Notes: a model not told the origin generated them from the sequence alone. A stretch of 64,000 nucleotides of DNA from Aureimonas sp. ME7 (GCF_903970965.1 NZ_CAJCKW010000001.1:620001-684000); one strand, 5' to 3'. Positions 1-10,888 are shown, counted from the first letter of the stretch. Program-made: numbers and translations.

Positions 1-963
1 GACCAGTTCGGAATGCTTCTTCAGCTCGTCCCGAAAGAAGGTCTCGGCCGTCGCCGGGTCGCTGCCGACGACGACGAGGCCCTGCGCGGCGAAGTCGTCC
101 TTGACCTTCTGGGTGTCGAGGACGCGCTTGGTCTCGGTGTAAAGGCGATCGACGATCGGCTGGGGCAGTCCCGCCGGTCCGATCATGGCGACCCATGCGT
201 CGAAGCTGTAGTTCGGCAGGCCGGACTCGGCGAGGGTCGGGACGTCGGGCAGGGACGGGTTCCTGGTCGGGGTCGAGACGGCGAGGGCCTTCAGGGTCCC
301 GCCCTGGATCTGCGGCAGCGCGGCGGCGACGGACAGGAAGCCGACCTTGACGTGGCCGGCGACGAGGTCGTTCGTGAGCGGACCCGTGCCCTTGTAGGGG
401 ACGTGCCGCATCTCGACGCCCGCCTCCCGCGTGAAAAGGACGCCCGCAAGATGGAGGGCGGTGCCGTTGCCGGAGGATCCGTAGTCGACCGTGCCGGGCT
501 GCGCCTTGGCCATGGCGATCAGCTCCTGAGCGCTCTTGGCCTCCAGCGAGGGGTGGGCCACGAGCACCAGCGGCACCGTGGCGATGACGGAGATCGGCTT
601 GATGTCCGCGAGGCTGTCGAAGGGCACCGACTTCATGATGCTCGGGTTGATCACGTGGTTCGACGAGATCATGCCGATCGTGTAGCCGTCCTTCTCCGCC
701 CGGACGAGCTCCGAGGTGCCGATCACGCCGCCCGCCCCCGGCCGGTTCTCGACGATGAACTGCTGTCCCATCGGCGCGGCGAGATCCTCGGCGAGCTTGC
801 GCGCGACGATGTCTACCGTGGACGCGGCGGCGAGCGGCACGAGGATGCGGACGGGCTTGGTGGGATAGGCGTCCTCGGCGAACGAGGGCGCCGACAGGAG
901 CGGCAGCATCGCGGCTCCCAGAACGAGGGCGCGTCGGGTCAGGCTGGCGATTGCGTTGGTCAC
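1..963 (-). CDS. TctC/Bug-family periplasmic substrate-binding protein (3' end outside window)
   Basis: Periplasmic solute-binding protein of the tripartite tricarboxylate transporter (Bug) family, expected to bind a carboxylate. The start is GTG at 963, preceded by a GGGAGG site. A signal peptide covers roughly residues 1-29, with a twin-arginine-like LTRRALVL and an SFA-ED cleavage region. Family motifs follow: PVRILVP, NRPGAGGVIG, KDGYTIG, HVPYKGTGP and SLPDVPTLAESG. About 320 codons are present and the reading frame runs off the window edge, so only the last few residues can be missing. It lies 42 bases downstream of the aconitase-like gene and is probably co-transcribed with it. No TctA or TctB membrane partner is visible nearby. 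The family call is sure; the ligand is unknown. Confidence 0.93.
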   Translation of the reverse strand, partial: MTNAIASLTRRALVLGAAMLPLLSAPSFAEDAYPTKPVRILVPLAAASTVDIVARKLAEDLAAPMGQQFIVENRPGAGGVIGTSELVRAEKDGYTIGMISSNHVINPSIMKSVPFDSLADIKPISVIATVPLVLVAHPSLEAKSAQELIAMAKAQPGTVDYGSSGNGTALHLAGVLFTREAGVEMRHVPYKGTGPLTNDLVAGHVKVGFLSVAAALPQIQGGTLKALAVSTPTRNPSLPDVPTLAESGLPNYSFDAWVAMIGPAGLPQPIVDRLYTETKRVLDTQKVKDDFAAQGLVVVGSDPATAETFFRDELKKHSELV

Positions 964-1005
964 GGTGTTCCTCCCTTGGATGTCCGGCGTTGGCCGCCGG
1001 CTCGG

Positions 1006-2955
1006 TTATCTCGGTTGCTGGTTCCGCAGCTCGTCGAACGACACCAGCGTCCCCGCGATCGCGCTCGCGGCGACGGTGGGGGGGCTCGCGAGCCAGACCT
1101 GGCCCGGGCCGGAGCGGCCGGGGAAGTTGCGGTTGATGGCGCTGACGGTCACCTGGTCGCCGCGGGTCGAGGATCCCGGTCCGCAGTTGGCGCAGGCGCC
1201 GCAGCTCGGCTCGAGAAGCTCGGCGCCGACGCGGCGGAACGTCTCGACGTAGCCCCGTTCCACGCAGTAGTCGCGGACCGCGCTCGTTCCGAACTGAAGG
1301 AACAGGGTCACGTGCGGAGCCACCTTCAGACCGTTGGCGTCGGCCCAGGCCAGCACCTCGTGGTAGCGGTCGAAGTCCTCGCGCTTGCCGGCCGTGCAGG
1401 AGCCGCCGTAGGCGATCTCGAGCGTCACCCGCTCCGTCACCTCGGCGAGCGGCCTGCCGTTGCCGGGATCGCCGGGCGCCGCCACCATCGGCGGGATGCG
1501 GGAGCAGTCGACGCGGATGACCTCGGCGTAATCCGCGCCGTCGTCGCTGCGCATCCAGGGCTCGAGCGTGAACGCGACGCCGCGCCGCTCGCGCAGGAAC
1601 CGGACCGTCTCCTCGTCCGGCTCGACGATGCCCGTGAAGCCGCCGAGCTCGGCCGTCATGTTGGTGAGGGTCGCCCGCTCGTCCGTCGACAGGCCGGCCA
1701 TGCCGGGTCCTGAGAACTCGAACACGCGCCCGACGCCGGAGCCGCCCTTCAGCGAGGGCAGGGCGAGGAGGTGCAGGATGACGTCCTTCGCTGTCACGCC
1801 GCGCGGGATCGAGCCCTCCAGCTCGATCCGCAGCACCTCGGGCATCACCATCCGCACGGCGCCGGTGACCATGGCGTTCGCCATGTCCGTGGTGCCGACG
1901 CCGAACGCGACGCAGCCGAGCGCCCCGCTGTGCGGCGTATGCGAGTCGGTGCCGACGATGAGCTGGCCGGGCAGCGCGTAGCTCTCCGCCATCATCGCGT
2001 GCGAGATGCCCTCCGATCCGGCGCGGCCCTCGAGGTAGCCGTGGTCGCGCAGGCCATAGTCGGCGACGAACTCGCGGTGGGCTGCCGAGAGCCTGCGGGC
2101 GCTCGGGATCAGGCCGCCCGCCACGTGCGCCGGGCTGCGGTCGACATAGGAGAGGTGATCCTCGAAGCAGACGATCGTTTCCCGCTCGCGCAGGGGCGCC
2201 GGGCGGCCGAAGGTTTTGTGCAGGAGATGGCTGCACATGCCCGTGTAGTATTCGTGGATGAAGCGGAAGTCCGCCCGTACGAAGCCGCCGGCACCCGCCG
2301 TCGGCACCGACGTGTCGGGGGTCTCGACGACATGGCGCCGGACGATCTTCTCGAACAGCGTCAGAGGGCCCTCGGACGCGGGTTGCGGGGAGACGTCGTC
2401 CTTCGCGGTCGTGCCGAGCCGCTCGTGGCCGTAGAGAAGCAGGCCGCCGCTCCTGAGGATGGTGGCGGCCAAGGTGTCGCGCCCGGCGACGAGTTCGGCG
2501 ACGTCGATCTCCTCGCCCCGTTCGATCCGCTCCACGAGGCCGAAGTCGGTGGAAGTGAAGAGGCCGAGATTGTCGGCGTTCTGTCGGTAGATACGCTCGA
2601 AGCTCTCCGCCACCACGAGGCGGATACCGGCTGCCAGCTCGGCTGCCGGGCTGTGTTCGCGTGACGACCCCTTGCCGTAGCGACGGCCGGCGACCGTCAC
2701 GGCGAACCCGCCGTCGCGCACGGCGCGCTGGCCGATCGGCCGCTCGTCCCCCGCCTTGAAGCCGGTGTAGGGATGGTCGCCCAGCGTCTCGTCGTAGTGG
2801 ACAAGGCTCGTGATCGGGGTGATCTCGTCGGTGGAGATGTCGTCGCGCAAGGGCCCGACGGTCGCCAGCGTGGCTTGGCCCCCGGCGAGCTGCGCGCGAA
2901 CGGCAGCCGGATCGGCCGCGAGGAACAGGATGCGTCCGGACAGCTTGAGCTTCAT
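1006..2955 (-). CDS. Aconitase/isopropylmalate-isomerase family dehydratase, swivel domain first
   Basis: Iron-sulfur hydro-lyase of the aconitase superfamily, 649 residues. The small swivel domain comes first (about residues 1-180, with GKGSSREHS at 94-102) and the large catalytic domain second, the reverse of classical AcnA order. Likely 4Fe-4S ligands are Cys520 (GGSCTAGKRE) and Cys585/Cys588 (CGACANCGPG). An upstream in-frame Met exists at 2976, but the ATG at 2955 has a GGGAGAG site seven bases upstream and was chosen. The gene sits between a LysR regulator and a TctC-type binding protein in one direction, suggesting catabolism of an imported di- or tricarboxylate. The substrate could be aconitate, homoaconitate, a methylcitrate-like or another hydroxy acid; sequence alone does not decide. 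Confidence 0.88.
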   Translation of the reverse strand: MKLKLSGRILFLAADPAAVRAQLAGGQATLATVGPLRDDISTDEITPITSLVHYDETLGDHPYTGFKAGDERPIGQRAVRDGGFAVTVAGRRYGKGSSREHSPAAELAAGIRLVVAESFERIYRQNADNLGLFTSTDFGLVERIERGEEIDVAELVAGRDTLAATILRSGGLLLYGHERLGTTAKDDVSPQPASEGPLTLFEKIVRRHVVETPDTSVPTAGAGGFVRADFRFIHEYYTGMCSHLLHKTFGRPAPLRERETIVCFEDHLSYVDRSPAHVAGGLIPSARRLSAAHREFVADYGLRDHGYLEGRAGSEGISHAMMAESYALPGQLIVGTDSHTPHSGALGCVAFGVGTTDMANAMVTGAVRMVMPEVLRIELEGSIPRGVTAKDVILHLLALPSLKGGSGVGRVFEFSGPGMAGLSTDERATLTNMTAELGGFTGIVEPDEETVRFLRERRGVAFTLEPWMRSDDGADYAEVIRVDCSRIPPMVAAPGDPGNGRPLAEVTERVTLEIAYGGSCTAGKREDFDRYHEVLAWADANGLKVAPHVTLFLQFGTSAVRDYCVERGYVETFRRVGAELLEPSCGACANCGPGSSTRGDQVTVSAINRNFPGRSGPGQVWLASPPTVAASAIAGTLVSFDELRNQQPR

Positions 2956-3008
2956 GATGCGTCTCTCCCGACGCAATCCGTAGCGCAGTTTGGTCCGGGT
3001 CTAAGGTG

Positions 3009-3932
3009 CTAAGGCGGGGTGGGGGCCATCGCGGATTGCGACGGCTGGCCGCGCATGACCGTGACGAACGCGTCGGCCGAGGGCAAGCGCGGGGTCTTGC
3101 GCAGGGCGTAGAGCCGGAGCTCGCGCTGGCTCCAGTCCTCGGCGAGCGTCCGGCGGACGAACTTGTCGGTCCCGGCATAGGCGGAGGCGGCCCCTTGCGG
3201 CAGGACGGCGATGCCGAGCCCGACCTCGACCATGCGGCACACGGCATCGAAGCTGTTGACGACGACGCGCACGTCGAGCGCGAGGCCGGCCTCAGCGGCC
3301 TTGGCGCGAAGCGTCCGGTCCAACGATCCGCCGGCCTGGATCGAGATCAGCGGGTGGACCGCGAGTTCCGCCAGCGTCATCGCCTGCCGCCGGGCCGCAT
3401 GGTGGCCGCGCGGTAGGACGACGATGAAGGGATCGTTGCAGAAGAACCAGGACTCGACCCCCGAGGGCACGTCCGTCCGCATGCCGATGCCAACGTCGGC
3501 CCGGTCGTCGAGGCAGCCCCGGACGACCTCCTGCGTCGAACACTCCTGGAGCGCGACGTCGACGGCGGGGTATCCGTCGCGGAACGCGCGCAGGCGCTCG
3601 GGCAGGTAGCCGACGATGGCCGACGGGTTGGCGAGGACCCGCAGCGTTCCCGACAACGTGCCCGAGCGGGCCTGTACCTCCCGCGCCAGCGCGTTCAGTT
3701 CGGACTCCAGCCGCGTGCCGCGCGACAGCGCGATCTCGCCCGCGTCGGTGAGCTTGATGCCGCGGGGCGAGCGCACGAGGAGGGGCGCGCCGAGCGCCTG
3801 CTCGAGGTCGGCGATGCGCCGGCTGAGGGCGGAGGGCGCGATATGCTCCCGCTCGGCCGCGCGGGCGATGGACCCTTCCTGCGCGACGGTCAGGAACAGC
3901 CGCAGGCTATAGGGATCGACCCGGCGCGACAT
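3009..3932 (-). CDS. LysR-family transcriptional regulator
   Basis: LysR-type regulator of 307 residues. The N-terminal winged helix (about residues 8-65) contains LRLFLTVAQEGSIARAAE and APSALSRRIADLEQALG, followed by a periplasmic-binding-protein-like effector domain. The reading frame is open far upstream, but the LysR homology begins at the ATG at 3932. It is transcribed in the same direction as the aconitase-like gene, 53 bases upstream of it, so it probably heads the LysR/dehydratase/TctC operon and may regulate it by sensing the imported acid or an intermediate. The effector is unknown. Confidence 0.93.
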   Translation of the reverse strand: MSRRVDPYSLRLFLTVAQEGSIARAAEREHIAPSALSRRIADLEQALGAPLLVRSPRGIKLTDAGEIALSRGTRLESELNALAREVQARSGTLSGTLRVLANPSAIVGYLPERLRAFRDGYPAVDVALQECSTQEVVRGCLDDRADVGIGMRTDVPSGVESWFFCNDPFIVVLPRGHHAARRQAMTLAELAVHPLISIQAGGSLDRTLRAKAAEAGLALDVRVVVNSFDAVCRMVEVGLGIAVLPQGAASAYAGTDKFVRRTLAEDWSQRELRLYALRKTPRLPSADAFVTVMRGQPSQSAMAPTPP

Positions 3933-3976
3933 GCTGTGTGTCTCCCGAATGGCGATGGGGCCCCGCGACCGCGGCG

Positions 3977-4474
3977 TCAGACCGGGACATAGGTCGAAGC
4001 CTTGACCCGCTTGAGCGTGAAGCTCGTGCTGATCGAGCGCACGTTGGGCAGTTCGGTGAGCGCGTTCTTCACGGTCGCCTCGTAGTCGCGCACGCTTCGC
4101 GACACGACTTGGAGGACGTAGTCGTGCTCGCCGCTGAGCGAGTAGCATTGGAGGATCTCCGGCACGCGCTCCACGGCCCGCTCGAACTCCTGCAGGCGCT
4201 CGCGGCGGTGCTCGGAGATGCGCACGAAGCAGAACACCACGATGTCGAAGCCCACGGCCTCGGGATCGACGAGGTAGCGCTTCTCGCTGACGATGCCGAC
4301 CTCCTGCAAGCGCTGGAGACGGCGCCAACACGGGGTGTGGCTCAGCCCCGTCTCCTCGCCGAGTTCGCGCATGGTGAGGCCCGGCTTCTCCTGGATGACC
4401 CGGAGGATGCGTCGGTCCGCTTCGTCGATGTCCAGGCGCACGGCGGCAGACCCTTCGAAAGTGCCTTGCGTCAT
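3977..4474 (-). CDS. Lrp/AsnC-family transcriptional regulator
   Basis: Feast/famine regulator of 165 residues. The N-terminal HTH (about 14-70) contains LDIDEADRRILRVIQ and a recognition helix around LSHTPCWRRLQRL. The C-terminal RAM/AsnC ligand-binding domain (about 78-155) contains SGEHDYVLQVVSRSVRDYE. It is divergent from the oxidoreductase gene at 4618, with 143 bases between the two starts. The position next to an oxidoreductase and leucine-degradation operon suggests control by leucine or another amino acid, which is typical of this family. The target assignment is inferred from position only. Confidence 0.93.
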   Translation of the reverse strand: MTQGTFEGSAAVRLDIDEADRRILRVIQEKPGLTMRELGEETGLSHTPCWRRLQRLQEVGIVSEKRYLVDPEAVGFDIVVFCFVRISEHRRERLQEFERAVERVPEILQCYSLSGEHDYVLQVVSRSVRDYEATVKNALTELPNVRSISTSFTLKRVKASTYVPV

Positions 4475-4617
4475 CTCCGGAAACGTTCGAGAAGGACGCT
4501 GTCCTCGTAACCCCTATCATTGCGGGACCGTGTTGCGAAAGCAGTTTGGAGCGGCTCCAAAATAGTGACCGTTCCGCTGCCTGGGCATGCGAGCGTCATG
4601 AGGCTGGGAGGCACCTC

Positions 4618-7600
4618 ATGAACAAGCTGGTTTCGCTCGACGACAAGTACACCGCGCAGGGCGGCTCCGTTTACATGACGGGGACGCAAGCGCTGGTGCG
4701 CCTGCCGATGACCCAGATGCGCCGGGACCGGGCGGCGGGGCTGAACACCGGCGCCTTCATCTCCGGCTACCGTGGCTCGCCGCTGGGCGGCTACGACCAG
4801 CAGCTCCTCAAGGCGCTCAAGTACCTCGAGCCCCACGACGTCGTCTTCCAGCCCGGCCTCAACGAGGATCTGGCGGCGGCGGCCGTTTGGGGCAGCCAGC
4901 AGCTCCACCTGTCGCCGGGCGCGACGAAGGACGGCCTTCTCGGCATCTGGTACGGCAAGGGGCCGGGCGTCGACCGCTCCGGCGACGTGTTCAAGCATGC
5001 CAACGCGGCGGGCTCGGCCCGCCATGGCGGCGTCCTGGCGCTGGCGGGCGACGACCACACCTGCAAGTCCTCCTCCATCCCGCACCAGTCGGACCACGCC
5101 TTCATCTCGGCTTTGATGCCGATGCTCTACCCGTCCTCGGTCCACGAGTTCCTCGAACTCGGCCTCCTCGGAGTCGCCATGTCGCGCTTCTCCGGCTGCT
5201 GGGTCGGCTTCAAGGTCATCTCGGAGACGGTCGAGACGACCACGGTCGTCGACCTCGCGCAGGAGGGCCGGCAGTTCGTCCTGCCGTCCGACTTCGCCCT
5301 GCCGGAGGGCGGGTTGAACCTGCGCTGGCCCGACACGCCGCTGGTCCAGGACGCACGCCTCCAGGAGACCAAGGGCTTCGCCGCCATCGCCTTCGCCCGC
5401 GCCAACGGGGTGGACCAGACCGTCATCGACAGCCCCCGGGCCCGCTTCGGTATCGTCGCCTCGGGCAAGGCGTTCGAGGACGTCCGGCAGGCGCTCGCCG
5501 AACTCGGCCTCCGCCAGCCGGAATGGGAGGCGATCGGCCTCCGGCTCTACAAGGTGCGCATGCCCTGGCCGCTCGAGCCGCAGGGGATCCGGGCCTTCTC
5601 CGAGGGACTCGAGGAGGTATTGATCGTCGAGGAGCGGCGCGAGATCATCGAGAACCAGATCAAGCAGCAGCTCTTCAACTGGCGTGCCGACGTCCGTCCC
5701 CGCATCGTCGGCAAGTTCGACCACGAGGACCGGCCGTTCCTGTCCCTGTCTGCGGGGCTCACCGTCTCGTCCGTCGCCCGCGCCATCGCGGAGCGTGTCC
5801 TGCGCCTCGAACTCCCCGCCGACCTCGCGCAGCGGATCACCGAGCGGCTTCGTGTCGTGGAGGCGGCCAAGGGACGGGGAGCCCAGCATTCCGCGCCGGT
5901 GACCCGGCTTCCGCACTACTGCGCCGGCTGCCCGCACAACACCTCGACGCGCGTGCCCGAAGGCTCCAAGGCGATGGCCGGCATCGGCTGTCACTTCATG
6001 GCCCAGTGGATGGACCGCAACACCGAGACCTTCACCCACATGGGCGCCGAGGGCGTGCCCTGGACGGCGATCGGCCGCTTCACCACCGAGGCGCATCGGT
6101 TCGTCAACCTCGGCGACGGGACCTACTTCCATTCCGGCCATCTCGCGATCCGCCAGTCGGTCGCGGCCAAGGCCAACGTCACCTACAAGATCCTCTACAA
6201 CGACGCCGTCGCGATGACCGGCGGCCAGGCCGTCGACGGGGTGCTGACGCCCCAGCAGATCACGCACCAGATGCACCACGAACGGGTGGAGCGCATCGTT
6301 CTGATGTCCGACCGGCCCGACGTCTACGCCCCCGCCGAACTCGCTCCGGGCACCGAGATCCGCCACCGCGACGAGATCGATGCGACCATGCTGGAGTTGC
6401 GCGAGGTGCCGGGCGTCACCGTCATCGTCTTCGAGCAGATTTGCGCGGCCGAGAAGCGCCGACGCCGCAAGCGCGACAAGTCGCTCGACCCGGACAAGCG
6501 CCTGTGGATCAACCCCGCCGTCTGCGAGGGCTGCGGCGACTGTTCGGAAAAGTCGAACTGCATCGCGGTCGAGCCCGAAGAGACCGAGATGGGCCGCAAG
6601 CGCCGCATCAACCAGTCGGCCTGCAACAAGGACTATTCCTGCCAAAAGGGCTTCTGCCCCTCCTTCGTGACGATCAACGGGGCCAAGCCGAAGCGCCGTG
6701 CGGCGCTCGGGCGGCCGGACGTCACCGCCTTGCCGGACGCGGTGCTGCCCGAGATCGACCGGGCCTGGAACATCGCGGTCACCGGCGTCGGTGGAACGGG
6801 CGTCCTGACCATCGGCGCGCTGCTTGGCATGGCGGCCCACATCGAGGGCAAGATTCCGATGATCCTCGACATGGCGGGGCTGGCGCAGAAGGGCGGCGCG
6901 GTGCTCAGCCACGTGCGCATCGCGCGCGCCGACCGGCCGGTCGCCGCGCCGCGCATCGCAGCGGGCGGCGCCGACCTCCTGCTGGCTGCCGACTCGGTCG
7001 TCGCCGCCTCGAAGGAGGCCATCCTCCTTTGCGACGCCAGCCGGACACATGCCGTCTTCAACACCCGCAACACGCCCGTCTCGGACTTCGTGCGCCTGCG
7101 CGACTTCGACTTCAAGGAAGCGGCCGTCGAGCGCACCGTTGAGAAAGCGGTGCGCCACCGGGACGACTTCCGCAACTTCTCCGACATCGCGGTCGCCGCG
7201 TGCGGCGACGAGATCGGCGCCAACATCATGATGCTCGGCTACGCGTGGCAGAGGGGCCTGATCCCGCTCGGCCGCGACGCGATCACCAAGGCCATCGAGC
7301 TCAACGCGGTGGCCGTGCCGTTCAACCTCGCGGCCTTCGACTGGGGACGCCTTCTGGCGCACGATCCGGCCGCCGTCGAGCGGATGGCGGTGGAGGAAGA
7401 TCGGCCGCGACCGCTGGCGACGATGTCGACGCCCGAGATCGTCGAGCATCGCAAGGCGCACCTGACGGCGTACCAGGACGCCGCACTGGCGCGGCGCTAT
7501 GTGGATCGCGTCGGGCGCTTCGCCGAAGCCGCGAAACGTCTCGGAGGCGACGACGACCTCGTCCGAACGGTGGCGACGGGCTACGCTCGGGTCCTCGCCT

Positions 7601-8085
7601 ACAAGGATGAGTACGAGGTCGCCCGGCTCTACAGCAGCCCGGCGTTCCGCGAGGGGCTGGCGAAAGCCTTCGACGGCGACGTCCGCCTGCGGTTCAACCT
7701 GGCACCCCCGATGCTGCCGGGCACCGACGCCGACGGGCGGCCGAGGAAGCGCGAGTTCGGCGCCTGGATGCTGCCCGTCTTCGGTGTCCTCGCTCGCCTG
7801 AAGGGGCTGCGCGGCACCGCCTTCGATCCGTTCGGTCGCACCGCAGACCGCAAGCTCGAGCGGCGCCTCATCGAACTCTACGAGGCGGACCTCGACTTCG
7901 CGGAGCGTCACCTGACTGTCCGGACCGCCGCGCGCTTCAAGGCGCTGCTCGGCCTCGCGAACGACATCCGCGGCTTCGGCCCGGTGAAGGAGAAGGCCTT
8001 CGAGAAGGCCATGGCCCGGCGGGAGGCGCTGCGGGCCGAGATCGAGAACACGGGCGTGGAACCGGCCGCTGTCGCGGCCGAGTGA
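4618..8085 (+). CDS. Indolepyruvate ferredoxin oxidoreductase family protein (fused alpha/beta)
   Basis: Large 2-oxoacid:acceptor oxidoreductase of 1155 residues, fusing the IorA-like and IorB-like parts. It carries the PFOR-type N-terminal domain, a thiamine-diphosphate region near residue 500 ([20 protein letters not shown]), a ferredoxin-type cluster region from Cys636 ([13 protein letters not shown]) with further cysteines in [12 protein letters not shown], and a C-terminal gamma-type domain ([11 protein letters not shown]). The family oxidatively decarboxylates aryl or branched 2-oxoacids to acyl-CoA. The ATG at 4618 was chosen over an earlier in-frame start because GGGAGG lies seven bases upstream. 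The isovaleryl-CoA dehydrogenase gene starts 21 bases downstream, so this enzyme may feed isovaleryl-CoA from the leucine 2-oxoacid. That role is inferred. Confidence 0.95.
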   Translation: MNKLVSLDDKYTAQGGSVYMTGTQALVRLPMTQMRRDRAAGLNTGAFISGYRGSPLGGYDQQLLKALKYLEPHDVVFQPGLNEDLAAAAVWGSQQLHLSPGATKDGLLGIWYGKGPGVDRSGDVFKHANAAGSARHGGVLALAGDDHTCKSSSIPHQSDHAFISALMPMLYPSSVHEFLELGLLGVAMSRFSGCWVGFKVISETVETTTVVDLAQEGRQFVLPSDFALPEGGLNLRWPDTPLVQDARLQETKGFAAIAFARANGVDQTVIDSPRARFGIVASGKAFEDVRQALAELGLRQPEWEAIGLRLYKVRMPWPLEPQGIRAFSEGLEEVLIVEERREIIENQIKQQLFNWRADVRPRIVGKFDHEDRPFLSLSAGLTVSSVARAIAERVLRLELPADLAQRITERLRVVEAAKGRGAQHSAPVTRLPHYCAGCPHNTSTRVPEGSKAMAGIGCHFMAQWMDRNTETFTHMGAEGVPWTAIGRFTTEAHRFVNLGDGTYFHSGHLAIRQSVAAKANVTYKILYNDAVAMTGGQAVDGVLTPQQITHQMHHERVERIVLMSDRPDVYAPAELAPGTEIRHRDEIDATMLELREVPGVTVIVFEQICAAEKRRRRKRDKSLDPDKRLWINPAVCEGCGDCSEKSNCIAVEPEETEMGRKRRINQSACNKDYSCQKGFCPSFVTINGAKPKRRAALGRPDVTALPDAVLPEIDRAWNIAVTGVGGTGVLTIGALLGMAAHIEGKIPMILDMAGLAQKGGAVLSHVRIARADRPVAAPRIAAGGADLLLAADSVVAASKEAILLCDASRTHAVFNTRNTPVSDFVRLRDFDFKEAAVERTVEKAVRHRDDFRNFSDIAVAACGDEIGANIMMLGYAWQRGLIPLGRDAITKAIELNAVAVPFNLAAFDWGRLLAHDPAAVERMAVEEDRPRPLATMSTPEIVEHRKAHLTAYQDAALARRYVDRVGRFAEAAKRLGGDDDLVRTVATGYARVLAYKDEYEVARLYSSPAFREGLAKAFDGDVRLRFNLAPPMLPGTDADGRPRKREFGAWMLPVFGVLARLKGLRGTAFDPFGRTADRKLERRLIELYEADLDFAERHLTVRTAARFKALLGLANDIRGFGPVKEKAFEKAMARREALRAEIENTGVEPAAVAAE

Positions 8086-8106
8086 ACGCGGGAGGGAGAC
8101 AGCATC

Positions 8107-9270
8107 ATGTTCACCAATTCGATGGCGTTCGATCTCGGGGACGAGGTGAACGCGCTCCGCGACACGGTCCATGGCTGGGCGCAGGAGCGCGTGAAGCCGA
8201 TGGCGGCGGCGATCGACCACGCCAACGATTTCCCGCACGAGCTTTGGCGCGAGATGGGGGACCTCGGCCTCCTCGGGATCACGGTGGACGAGGAGTTCGG
8301 CGGGGCCGCGATGGGTTACCTGGCCCACGTCGTCGCCGTCGAGGAGGTCGCCCGGGCCAGCGCCTCGGTCGCGCTGTCGTACGGCGCCCACTCCAACCTC
8401 TGCGTCAACCAGATCAAGCTGAACGGCTCGCGCGAGCAGAAGGCGCGCTACCTGCCGCCGCTGGTTTCGGGCGAGAATGTCGGCGCCCTCGCCATGTCGG
8501 AGGCGGGCGCGGGCTCGGACGTCGTTTCGATGCGCCTGCGCGCCGAGAGGCGCAACGACCGCTTCGTGCTGAACGGGACGAAGTTCTGGATCACCAACGG
8601 ACCGGAGGCGGAGACGCTGGTCGTCTACGCCAAGACCGATCCCGAGGCGGGATCGAGGGGCATCACGGCGTTCCTGGTCGAGCGCGGCATGAAGGGGTTC
8701 TCCACGTCGAAGCACTTCGACAAGCTCGGCATGCGCGGCTCCAACACGGCCGAGCTGGTCTTCGAGGACGTCGAGGTGCCGTTCGAGAACGTGCTCGGCG
8801 AAGAGGGAAGGGGCGTCCGCGTCCTGATGTCGGGGCTGGACTACGAGCGTGTCGTCCTGTCCGGCATCGGGCTCGGCATCATGGCGGCCTGCATGGACGA
8901 GATCATGCCGTATATGGTCGAGCGCAAGCAGTTCGGCCAAGCCATCGGCTCGTTCCAGATCATGCAGGCCAAGATCGCCGACCTCTACACCAAGCTGAAC
9001 ACCGCGCGGGCCTACACCTACGAAGTGGCGCGCGCCTGCGACCGCGGACGGGTGACGCGCCAGGACGCGGCCGCGTGCGTGCTCTACGCCTCCGAGGAGG
9101 CCATGACGCTCGCCCACCAGGCGGTGCAGGCGATGGGCGGGGCGGGTTTCATGAACGAGACGCCGGTCTCGCGCCTCTTCCGCGACGCCAAGCTGATGGA
9201 GATCGGCGCGGGCACCAGCGAGATCCGCCGCATGCTGATCGGTCGCGAACTCGTCGGGGCTCAGGGTTGA
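8107..9270 (+). CDS. ivd: Isovaleryl-CoA dehydrogenase
   Basis: FAD-dependent acyl-CoA dehydrogenase of 387 residues, converting isovaleryl-CoA to 3-methylcrotonyl-CoA. Visible signatures are [20 protein letters not shown], and [11 protein letters not shown] near the C-terminus. The Glu in [11 protein letters not shown] matches the position of the catalytic base specific to isovaleryl-CoA dehydrogenases. The ATG is preceded by GGGAGGGAG. It follows the oxidoreductase by 21 bases and overlaps the carboxylase gene by one base (TGATG). The methylcrotonyl-CoA carboxylase, HMG-CoA lyase and hydratase genes downstream make the leucine assignment firm. Confidence 0.96.
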   Translation: MFTNSMAFDLGDEVNALRDTVHGWAQERVKPMAAAIDHANDFPHELWREMGDLGLLGITVDEEFGGAAMGYLAHVVAVEEVARASASVALSYGAHSNLCVNQIKLNGSREQKARYLPPLVSGENVGALAMSEAGAGSDVVSMRLRAERRNDRFVLNGTKFWITNGPEAETLVVYAKTDPEAGSRGITAFLVERGMKGFSTSKHFDKLGMRGSNTAELVFEDVEVPFENVLGEEGRGVRVLMSGLDYERVVLSGIGLGIMAACMDEIMPYMVERKQFGQAIGSFQIMQAKIADLYTKLNTARAYTYEVARACDRGRVTRQDAAACVLYASEEAMTLAHQAVQAMGGAGFMNETPVSRLFRDAKLMEIGAGTSEIRRMLIGRELVGAQG

Positions 9271-10877
9271 TGGGCGCGATCCGTTCCAAGGCCGTCGCGG
9301 GCTCCACGCAGTTCGCCGCCAACCGCGAGGCGCACCTCGCGTCCATCGCCGAGATCGAGCGAGTCGCTGCACGCACGGAGGGGGGAGGCGGCGACACCGC
9401 GCGCGCCCGCCATGCCGCGCGCGGCAAGCTGCTTCCGAGGGAGCGGGTGCAGCGCCTGCTCGACCCCGGCTCGCCGTTCCTCGAGATCGGCGCCTTCGCC
9501 GCCAACGGGATGTACGGTGACGCGGTCCCGGCCGCCGGCGTGATCGCCGGCATCGGGCGCGTGTCGGGCCGCGAGGTCATGGTGCTGGCCAACGACGCGA
9601 CGGTGAAAGGCGGCACCTACTACCCGCTCACCGTCAAGAAGCACCTGCGGGCCCAGGAGATCGCGTCCGAGAACCGGCTCCCTTGCGTCTACCTCGTGGA
9701 TTCCGGCGGTGCCAACCTTCCCAACCAGGACGAGGTCTTCCCCGACCGCGACCATTTCGGGCGCATCTTCTACAACCAGGCCCGCATGTCGGCGGCGGGC
9801 ATTCCCCAGATCGCCGTCGTCATGGGCTCTTGCACGGCGGGCGGCGCCTACGTGCCCGCCATGTCGGACGTCACTATCATCGTGCGCGAGCAGGGGACCA
9901 TCTTCCTGGCCGGGCCGCCGCTGGTGAAGGCGGCGACGGGAGAGGTCGTGTCGGCGGAGGACCTCGGGGGCGGAGACGTCCACACGCGCCTTTCGGGCGT
10001 CGCCGACTACCTCGCCGAGGACGACGCTCACGCCCTCGCGCTCGCCCGGCGCGCGGTCGCGAACCTCAACCGGGAGAAGCGGCCGGCCGTCGAGTTGCGC
10101 ACGCCGGAGGACCCGCTCTGCGACCCCGAGGAGATCCTCGGCGTCGTGCCCGCCGACCTGCGCACGCCCTACGACATCCGCGAGGTGATCGCCCGCGTCG
10201 TCGACGGTTCGCGCTTCGACGAGTTCAAGGCGCGTTTTGGCGAGACCCTGGTCTGCGGCTTCGCCCACGTCTTCGGCGTCCCCGTCGGGATCGTCGCCAA
10301 CAACGGCGTCCTGTTCTCCGAGAGCGCGCTGAAAGGCGCCCATTTCGTGGAACTCTGCTCGCAGCGGGGCATGCCCCTCGTCTTCCTCCAGAACATCACG
10401 GGCTTCATGGTCGGCCGCAAGTACGAGGCCGGCGGCATCGCGAAGGACGGGGCGAAGCTCGTCACCGCCGTGGCGACCACGTCCGTGCCGAAGGTGACCA
10501 TGCTGGTCGGCGGGTCCTTCGGCGCCGGCAACTACGGTATGTGCGGACGTGCGTACTCGCCTCGGTTCCTGTGGACCTGGCCGAACAGCCGCATCTCGGT
10601 GATGGGCGGCGAACAGGCGGCGGGGGTGCTCGCCACCGTGCGCCGCGCCGCGGTCGAGAAGGAGGGCGGGGCGTGGTCGGCCGAGGACGAGGCCGAATTC
10701 AAGCGGCCGACGGTCGAGACGTTCGAGCGGCAATCGAGGCCGCTCTACGCCTCGGCCCGACTCTGGGACGACGGCATCGTCGATCCCCGCAAGAGCCGCG
10801 ACGTGCTCGCCCTGTCGCTGTCCGCCGCCCTGAACGCCCCCATCGAGCCGACGCGGTTCGGCGTCTTCCGGATGTGA
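9270..10877 (+). CDS. mccB: Methylcrotonyl-CoA carboxylase beta (carboxyltransferase) subunit
   Basis: Carboxyltransferase subunit of 3-methylcrotonyl-CoA carboxylase, 535 residues, with two crotonase-fold halves. It transfers the carboxyl group from biotin to 3-methylcrotonyl-CoA. Motifs include [48 protein letters not shown] and [17 protein letters not shown]; the last two are characteristic of acyl-CoA carboxyltransferases. The ATG at 9270 overlaps the previous stop codon, indicating translational coupling. The partner biotin subunit starts 11 bases after this gene ends. Confidence 0.96.
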   Translation: MGAIRSKAVAGSTQFAANREAHLASIAEIERVAARTEGGGGDTARARHAARGKLLPRERVQRLLDPGSPFLEIGAFAANGMYGDAVPAAGVIAGIGRVSGREVMVLANDATVKGGTYYPLTVKKHLRAQEIASENRLPCVYLVDSGGANLPNQDEVFPDRDHFGRIFYNQARMSAAGIPQIAVVMGSCTAGGAYVPAMSDVTIIVREQGTIFLAGPPLVKAATGEVVSAEDLGGGDVHTRLSGVADYLAEDDAHALALARRAVANLNREKRPAVELRTPEDPLCDPEEILGVVPADLRTPYDIREVIARVVDGSRFDEFKARFGETLVCGFAHVFGVPVGIVANNGVLFSESALKGAHFVELCSQRGMPLVFLQNITGFMVGRKYEAGGIAKDGAKLVTAVATTSVPKVTMLVGGSFGAGNYGMCGRAYSPRFLWTWPNSRISVMGGEQAAGVLATVRRAAVEKEGGAWSAEDEAEFKRPTVETFERQSRPLYASARLWDDGIVDPRKSRDVLALSLSAALNAPIEPTRFGVFRM

Positions 10878-10888
10878 GGAACCCTTCG

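Noticed and set aside
13-1713. Plus-strand 566-codon open frame at the window start
   Set aside because: It lies opposite the TctC-type gene and the aconitase-like gene and has a shadow-frame composition with no domain pattern.
4471-9372. Very long minus-strand open frame (1633 codons) opposite the leucine operon
   Set aside because: It is antisense to well-supported genes (IOR and isovaleryl-CoA dehydrogenase), has a low-complexity Arg/Asp/His/Val composition typical of GC-rich shadow frames, and shows no family motifs.
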